DNA of 38,519 nucleotides. Source: Flavobacteriales bacterium (GTDB lineage Bacteria > Bacteroidota > Bacteroidia > Flavobacteriales_D > Crocinitomicaceae). The notes beneath the pieces were generated by a model, which made no database searches, was not told where the DNA came from, and was given only the letters and a program-made list of their open reading frames with translations. Below, piece after piece: positions 33,456 through 38,519 of the stretch (the first letter of the stretch is position 1; every line of letters begins with the position of its first letter). Location: positions 1-38,519 of the forward strand of contig CANMUN010000022.1 of the NCBI GenBank assembly GCA_947500875.1, given 5' to 3'. A program made the translations under genes and the position numbers.

Positions 33456-35905
33456 AAATTCGGTTTTTACTTTACGTTTTGGTGTTTCCCGTTACGTTCT
33501 TCGCTCAAAAGAGCATCCAATTACAATGGGAAATACAACACCCGTTGGATAAAAACTGGATTCAGCTGGGAGAGCGTGGAAGTGTGCAAGAAGCATTGCT
33601 GAAACTTAAACTGCTACCCGATCCTTATCAAGGAACCAATGAGGACGAGTACCAATGGATAGAAGAGCACGTTTGGCATTTTAAAAGCCGTTTTTTCCTA
33701 ACAGAAGCCATGTTCAATGCGAAAGAAGTGGAACTCATTTTCCCATGCATCGATACCTATGCCAAAATTATGGTCAATGGAACAGAGGTGTTGGAAGCAC
33801 AAAATTATTTTCACCCGTACCAAGTGGAGATTCGCTCGCAATTGACCTTGGGTTACAACGAAATTGAGGCGGTTTTCACGCCGCCGGTTTTATACCATAA
33901 GGCGATGTATAATCGTGAAGCCTTTCATTTTCCTGCACCCAACGATCGAGCTAAAGTTAAGGCTGCTCCTTTAACGCGGAAGCCACAATACCAATTCGGT
34001 TGGGATTGGGCGCCGAGAATTAACACCCTGGGTTTTCCCTATCCGATTACGGTTGAAGTAACTGAAAGTCGGTGCATTCAGTCGTGCGTTGTCAATACCT
34101 TGAGTATCGGTGATACCGCTGAATTGGAATGGATTTTTGTAAAAGAACTCAATGCCAAAGACCACTTGATACGATCACAACGTTTTGGATGGGAGGTGAA
34201 AAGCGATGCTGAAAACGCCCAAAGGTACCGGTTTTCCATGGAAAATCCCGTGTTGTGGTATCCTCGGGAATTCGGGAGTCCGTTTTTGTATAAGGATACA
34301 CTTATCGTAATGGACCTACAAGGGAATGTGCTTCAAAGTTATCCGTATTCCTTTGGTATTCGGAGCGTTAAACTGGTTCAAGAAGCGGATAAATGGGGGA
34401 CTTCGTTCTTCTTTGAGATCAACGGAAAGCCTGTTTTTATGAAAGGGGGAGATATGATTCCACCCTCGATGTATGGTGGTGTTACCACCGACGCAGAATG
34501 GGAAAAATGGGTTGCGTTAATGGTGGAGAGCAATTTCAATATGGTCAGGATTTGGGGCGGGGGCGATTATGCCAGCGAGGCTTTCTTGAACGCTTGCGAT
34601 CGAGCTGGTATCATGGTTTGGCACGACGCGATGTTTGCTTGTGCCATGTATCCTGGGTCTTCAGCGTTTCTTGCAAATGTGGAAAAAGAATTGCACTACC
34701 AATGGCCCAGGATTACGCGTCATCCCTCCGTGGTATACATCAACGGAAACAATGAAGTCGATGTGGCCTGGAAGAATTGGGGATTTCAGCTGCAATATGC
34801 CTTGAAAAGTTCGGAACAAAAAGAAATTGAGCTGGCCTATGATACCTTATTTCGCAGGTTACTTCCTGAGGTACTGGCCCAATATTCGAACCTGCCGTAC
34901 GTGCATACTTCACCGCTGAGCAATTGGGGGAAATCGGAATATTATAACCATGGAACTCAGCATTATTGGGGAGTTTGGCATGGCTCAGACCCCATGAAGG
35001 ATTTTGAGGAGAACATTGGTCGTTTCAATGCAGAATTTGGATTTCAAAGTTTTCCCGAATTTTCGACCCTCAAAAGCTTCAGCGATTCCTCCGATTGGTC
35101 GCTTAGTTCTCGCGTAATGAAGCACCATCAAAAAAGCTATGTCGGTAATGGAATGATCTTAAAACATGCCTTGGAATTGTACGGAAAACCTAAGGATTTT
35201 GAAGAATTTGTTTATTTTTCTCAACTGACACAAGGCCATGCGGTAACCTCAGCAGTAAGCGGTCATTTATTGGACGCTCCGCGTTGTATGGGGTCCTTGT
35301 ACTGGCAAATTAACGATTGCTGGCCAGCGCCTACGTGGTCGAGTATTGACTACGGGGGAAATTGGAAAGCCTTGCACTATACATTGAGGGATGTTTTTCG
35401 GAACGTAACCGCAGTTCAAAGCCATCAAAACCAACGCTTGAGTATTGTGGCGAATAACCTTGATTCCGTTCATGTTAAGGTAAATTATGAAGTGTATCGG
35501 TTGGTGAATCGAACTCCGGTTTTAATCAGCAAGCAAGAACAGGAATTAAACCTATCGAAATTTGAATCCATGGTACTTTTTGACGGTTCGAACTCAAAAG
35601 AACCGTTGGTCGTGAAAATGCGGTTGAACGACGGGCATGAGGAGCTATTCCTTCTGGGCCCAATAAAGACTCAAAGGGCACGTAAACCGATGAATCATTC
35701 GCTCTCTGTGGTTTCCATAGATACCTTGAATAAAACGGGAAAGTTGCTTTTTGAGAACCAGGATTTTGTCGCGGATGTATGGTGGTATTCGATGACTCCG
35801 GGCGTAACGTTCGATCGAAATTTTCAACATTGTTTACCCGGAAAACATGAGATTTCCTTTACTTTTGACGAAATTCCAACACAATTTAAATACTGCTACC
35901 GATGA
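33449..35905 (+). CDS. GH2 beta-mannosidase
   Basis: An 818-residue glycoside hydrolase family 2 enzyme of the beta-mannosidase type. An N-terminal Sec signal (about 1-19, ending FFAQ) is followed by the jelly-roll sugar-binding domain, the immunoglobulin-like domain and the TIM barrel. The acid/base is E436 in YINGNNEV and the nucleophile is E529 in FNAEFGFQSFP. FQFGWDWAPR-like (QFGWDWAPRINTLG) and RIWGGGDYA are beta-mannosidase signatures. It removes terminal beta-mannose, including the beta-1,4-linked mannose of the N-glycan core or of mannan. It overlaps aspG by 7 bases and the TonB-dependent receptor by 4 bases, so all three are probably made together. Confidence 0.92.
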   Translation: MVKIRFLLYVLVFPVTFFAQKSIQLQWEIQHPLDKNWIQLGERGSVQEALLKLKLLPDPYQGTNEDEYQWIEEHVWHFKSRFFLTEAMFNAKEVELIFPCIDTYAKIMVNGTEVLEAQNYFHPYQVEIRSQLTLGYNEIEAVFTPPVLYHKAMYNREAFHFPAPNDRAKVKAAPLTRKPQYQFGWDWAPRINTLGFPYPITVEVTESRCIQSCVVNTLSIGDTAELEWIFVKELNAKDHLIRSQRFGWEVKSDAENAQRYRFSMENPVLWYPREFGSPFLYKDTLIVMDLQGNVLQSYPYSFGIRSVKLVQEADKWGTSFFFEINGKPVFMKGGDMIPPSMYGGVTTDAEWEKWVALMVESNFNMVRIWGGGDYASEAFLNACDRAGIMVWHDAMFACAMYPGSSAFLANVEKELHYQWPRITRHPSVVYINGNNEVDVAWKNWGFQLQYALKSSEQKEIELAYDTLFRRLLPEVLAQYSNLPYVHTSPLSNWGKSEYYNHGTQHYWGVWHGSDPMKDFEENIGRFNAEFGFQSFPEFSTLKSFSDSSDWSLSSRVMKHHQKSYVGNGMILKHALELYGKPKDFEEFVYFSQLTQGHAVTSAVSGHLLDAPRCMGSLYWQINDCWPAPTWSSIDYGGNWKALHYTLRDVFRNVTAVQSHQNQRLSIVANNLDSVHVKVNYEVYRLVNRTPVLISKQEQELNLSKFESMVLFDGSNSKEPLVVKMRLNDGHEELFLLGPIKTQRARKPMNHSLSVVSIDTLNKTGKLLFENQDFVADVWWYSMTPGVTFDRNFQHCLPGKHEISFTFDEIPTQFKYCYR

Positions 35906-37803
35906 AATCATTGATGGGTTTATTCCTTGTTTTTTGTGCGTCCTCATTTTTTGCTCAAACTTCCATGATCAGCGATACGGTTAGGCGAAAGAACGAAGTC
36001 GTTGTTTACGGTAAAGGTTTGCCAGTAGCATTGACCGATCGAACTTCTTCCCTACAAATTTTTGATCTTGTTCAGAACCGTGCTTTGCCCATTCGTTCGG
36101 TGAATGAGGCCTTAGCGTATGTTCCGGGATTGGATCTTCGGCAACGGGGTGTTCAAGGCGTTCAAGGCGATTTGAGCATACGCGGAGGAACCTTCGAACA
36201 GAACTTAATCTTGATCAACGGCTTTAAATTGGTGGATCCTCAAACAGGGCACCATGCGTTGAACCTTCCCGTATTGCTGACCAATGTCAAAAATGTAGAG
36301 GTTTACAAAAGTTCTGGAACCCGTATTTTCGGCCAAAATGCCATGACAGGTGCGGTGAATTTTGTGACACAACCCGAACGCAGTTATGGGGTGAATATGC
36401 AATTGTTCGGCGGCAACTTTGGAGGTCTTGGTTTTCAATCCACCGTCAGTGATCCCGTTGGGAAACTTCGCCAATCGGTTTCGTTCGGTTACGATAAGAG
36501 CAAGGGATATTGGTATAATTCCGATCATACCAACCAACAAGTTTTTTACGATGCCGTGCTGCCTTTAGCAAAAAACCAGGAGCTGAAAGCACTGTTGGGT
36601 TATTCGGATCGATCGTTTGGTGCCAACGGATATTATACGCCTTCTTTTCCCGACCAATGGGAGTCAACTCAAATGGCCATCGCAGGTCTATCGCATCGGG
36701 CGGGTATGGGTAAAGTTACGCTTCTTACCAAAGCGTCCTTGCGCACCCATCGCGATGAGTTTCGCTTAAAGCGCTTCGATCCTGCCTTTTACACGAATAA
36801 GCATTGGTCAGAGGTGATTACTGTCGAGGAAACGGGTAAATGGGAATCTTCGTTGGGTACCACGGGTTTTGGTGGCGAATGGCGTTTAGAAGGATTAAAC
36901 AGTACGAATCTCGGTGAGCGTGAAAGAACCTATGTCTCGGGCTTTGTAGACCACACGGTAAAATTGCTGGAAAACAAGCTCCTTTTAGTAGGAAATGTGC
37001 ATTATTTTAACCTGTACATGAATGGAAATACGCATCAAAAAATTCTACCAGGATTTGAATTAGCTTTTCAACCTGTGGCCTCTCTGCGTTTTTTTGGAAA
37101 TATAGGGCAAAGTTATCGGGCACCGTCTTACACAGAATTGTTTTACCAAGATTATTCCAATGTAGGGAACCCCAATTTACAGCCGGAATATGCGACCAAT
37201 GCAGAAGTTGGCCTGTGTTATTCAAACACGTGGGGACAATCCGTTAGTGGAAGCCGGGATTCCTGGAAATCAAAATTGAGCATGGATGCGGCGTTGTATC
37301 GGAGAAATACGACCAACATGATTGATTGGGTTCGCAGCACGACCGTTCCTCAAGACCCATGGATGCCAGTAAACTTGTCCAGTGTTATTTTTACGGGAAT
37401 TGAATCCAATGTTTTCTACCGTTGGAATGGGGACGGTACATTCATGTTGAATGAAGTTTCTTTAGGGTACAATTATACGGATGCGAATCATCAATTCGTT
37501 GACCCTTTGCAGACAAGCCAATCGCGTTATGCATTTTCGGGCCTACGCAATCAATTGGTGGGAAGGATCACGGCGAGTTTAACGCATTGGGTCACGGTTA
37601 GCATGGCCTATCGCGGAGTGGATAGGGTAGGAGGAAACGCATATTCATTGATCGATGCGAAAATTCAGGGGAATTTGAATAAAACCGTAACGGTCTTTGT
37701 GGAAGGCAACAACCTAACCAACACGCAATACGTGGAAGCAGGATTTGTACAAATGCCGGGACGGTGGTTCAAAGCGGGTTTACAAATTAAAATGCTCGAT
37801 TAA
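35902..37803 (+). CDS. TonB-dependent outer-membrane receptor
   Basis: A 633-residue outer-membrane transporter with a Sec signal (ends SSFFAQ). The plug domain spans about 50-165 (IRSVNEALAYVPGLDLRQRG, GDLSIRGGTFEQNLILINGFKLVDPQTGHH). The beta-barrel follows, with the late motif FVEGNNLTNTQYVEAGFVQMPGRWFKAGLQIKM at the C-terminus. It lacks the carboxypeptidase-like N-terminal domain of SusC proteins, and no SusD gene is next to it, so it resembles the BtuB/CirA-type receptors rather than a glycan SusCD pair. The ligand is unknown; the position after aspG and beta-mannosidase suggests a sugar or amino-sugar-related compound, but vitamin or metal chelates are as likely. Confidence 0.9.
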   Translation: MKSLMGLFLVFCASSFFAQTSMISDTVRRKNEVVVYGKGLPVALTDRTSSLQIFDLVQNRALPIRSVNEALAYVPGLDLRQRGVQGVQGDLSIRGGTFEQNLILINGFKLVDPQTGHHALNLPVLLTNVKNVEVYKSSGTRIFGQNAMTGAVNFVTQPERSYGVNMQLFGGNFGGLGFQSTVSDPVGKLRQSVSFGYDKSKGYWYNSDHTNQQVFYDAVLPLAKNQELKALLGYSDRSFGANGYYTPSFPDQWESTQMAIAGLSHRAGMGKVTLLTKASLRTHRDEFRLKRFDPAFYTNKHWSEVITVEETGKWESSLGTTGFGGEWRLEGLNSTNLGERERTYVSGFVDHTVKLLENKLLLVGNVHYFNLYMNGNTHQKILPGFELAFQPVASLRFFGNIGQSYRAPSYTELFYQDYSNVGNPNLQPEYATNAEVGLCYSNTWGQSVSGSRDSWKSKLSMDAALYRRNTTNMIDWVRSTTVPQDPWMPVNLSSVIFTGIESNVFYRWNGDGTFMLNEVSLGYNYTDANHQFVDPLQTSQSRYAFSGLRNQLVGRITASLTHWVTVSMAYRGVDRVGGNAYSLIDAKIQGNLNKTVTVFVEGNNLTNTQYVEAGFVQMPGRWFKAGLQIKMLD

Positions 37804-37880
37804 CGGCTCAATACCGTTCGAATACTTCACGTTTTCAGACCGATAGACTTTTTAATCGCTGGCATTGAACCTTAGTTGAT

Positions 37881-37888
37881 TAATTTTG
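37881..37888 (+). promoter_or_regulatory. -7 box for folE
   Basis: TAATTTTG, a perfect TAnnTTTG match, 20 bases before the ATG at 37909. A TTG at 37865-37867 lies 13 bases upstream, a short spacing for a -33 element. No terminator for the preceding operon is evident in the 105-base gap. Confidence 0.5.
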
Positions 37889-37908
37889 TTTAAATATCAA
37901 ACAAAAAG

Positions 37909-38519
37909 ATGAAACAAGTAGGTTTAAATGGTTCCGCACATACCTTGGAGGTATTAATAGACGAAATGGGGGATGAGCATGTGAGTACTTCGGCGGAAAC
38001 GCCTTTGCGTGAAGATGCTTTTGAACTGAGCGATGATGAAAAAATTGACCGAATTGCCGTGCATTTCGCCGAAATAATGGATCTCTTGGGTCTGGATAGA
38101 AACGATGATAGCCTGAGCGGAACGCCGAAAAGGGTAGCGAAAATGTACGTAAAAGAAATTTTCAGTGGGCTGAACCCGAAAAATTTCCCTGATATCAAAT
38201 TGTTCGACAATAAGTACAACTACCAGCAAATGTTGGTAGAAAAGAACATCCTTTTTTATTCGAACTGCGAACATCATTTTGTTCCGATTATCGGTAAGGC
38301 TCATGTAGTTTATATTTCTTCTGGAAAGGTCATTGGCTTGTCCAAAATAAATCGGATAGTACAGCATTTCGCAAAGCGCCCACAAGTACAAGAGCGTTTA
38401 ACGGTTCAAATTGCCGAGGCAATGAAAAAGGTTATGGAAACCGAGGATGTAGCGGTGATCATCGATGCTACCCACCTTTGTGTCTCATCGCGAGGAGTGA
38501 AGGATGTCAACAGCAGCAC
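37909..38519 (+). CDS. folE: GTP cyclohydrolase I, 5' part
   Basis: The frame is open from ATG 37909 to the right edge (203 residues seen; about 220-230 expected). FolE converts GTP to 7,8-dihydroneopterin triphosphate, the first step of folate synthesis. The zinc ligands are C120 and H123 in SNCEHHFVPI and C191 in THLCVSSRG; LSGTPKRVAKMY and GLSKINRIVQHFAKRPQVQERLT are also family motifs. The N-terminal ~40 residues are variable, as usual. The ATG is preceded by an A-rich stretch (ACAAAAAG) rather than a strong Shine-Dalgarno sequence. Two longer ORFs on the opposite strand are shadows. Confidence 0.94.
   Translation, partial: MKQVGLNGSAHTLEVLIDEMGDEHVSTSAETPLREDAFELSDDEKIDRIAVHFAEIMDLLGLDRNDDSLSGTPKRVAKMYVKEIFSGLNPKNFPDIKLFDNKYNYQQMLVEKNILFYSNCEHHFVPIIGKAHVVYISSGKVIGLSKINRIVQHFAKRPQVQERLTVQIAEAMKKVMETEDVAVIIDATHLCVSSRGVKDVNSS

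Noticed and set aside
35902-37803. Polysaccharide utilisation locus (SusCD type)
   Set aside because: There is no SusD gene, no SusC-type N-terminal domain on the receptor and no sensor-regulator nearby.
37890-38391. Two minus-strand ORFs at the right edge
   Set aside because: The plus strand encodes FolE with its zinc ligands in an uninterrupted frame to the edge.

Overview
The window is chromosomal core DNA from a member of the Bacteroidota, most likely order Flavobacteriales. The evidence is a protein with a type IX secretion (T9SS) sorting tail, a BatA-type membrane protein, a DUF3822-rsmD-coaD operon, a short housekeeping sigma factor without region 1.1, a glyceraldehyde-3-phosphate dehydrogenase with a long N-terminal extension, and repeated TAnnTTTG -7 promoter boxes with few purine-rich ribosome binding sites. 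Genes are packed tightly. The longest gap is about 200 bases (21880-22081), and many genes overlap by 4 bases (ATGA). I see no rRNA, tRNA, insertion sequence, phage, CRISPR array or recognisable defence system.

Layout. 1-1227 (+): end of a SPOR-like repeat protein, then the ClpS adaptor. 1230-6146 (-): a coupled set DUF3822 > rsmD > coaD > degenerate TlpA-like protein, then an acyl-CoA synthetase with its own promoter box. 6219-7556 (+): a RecD-like helicase, convergent with a long leftward series. 7553-18101 (-): BatA-like protein > dihydroorotase-like protein > methyltransferase > ABC-F ATPase > M61 peptidase > T9SS cargo protein > 760-residue secreted protein of unknown function. 18141-21879 (-): gyrA followed by a TPR protein and a strong terminator. 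22082-24619 (+): a ClpC-type unfoldase. 24637-30028 (-): a bidirectional terminator, an alpha-oxoamine synthase (sphingolipid or sulfonolipid type), an extended GAPDH, the primary sigma factor and an HtrA protease. 30084-37803 (+): dapF > GNAT > mltG > aspG > beta-mannosidase > TonB-dependent receptor, each overlapping the next. 37909-end (+): folE, cut by the window edge.

Working together. DapF and MltG both serve peptidoglycan. The glycosylasparaginase and GH2 beta-mannosidase downstream act on the two innermost kinds of linkage of an N-glycan and may form a small glycoprotein scavenging cassette with the receptor. HtrA, ClpC and ClpS are quality-control proteins. Three proteins keep a family fold but lack key active-site residues: the dihydroorotase-like protein, the TlpA-like protein, and the second nucleotide site of the ABC-F protein.

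No wholly new system is evident. The observations most worth checking are the metal-site-less dihydroorotase overlapping the BatA-like gene, a set of genes whose start codon sits 3-4 bases after a -7 box (probable leaderless mRNAs), the N-glycan cassette, and the large secreted protein coupled to a T9SS cargo gene.
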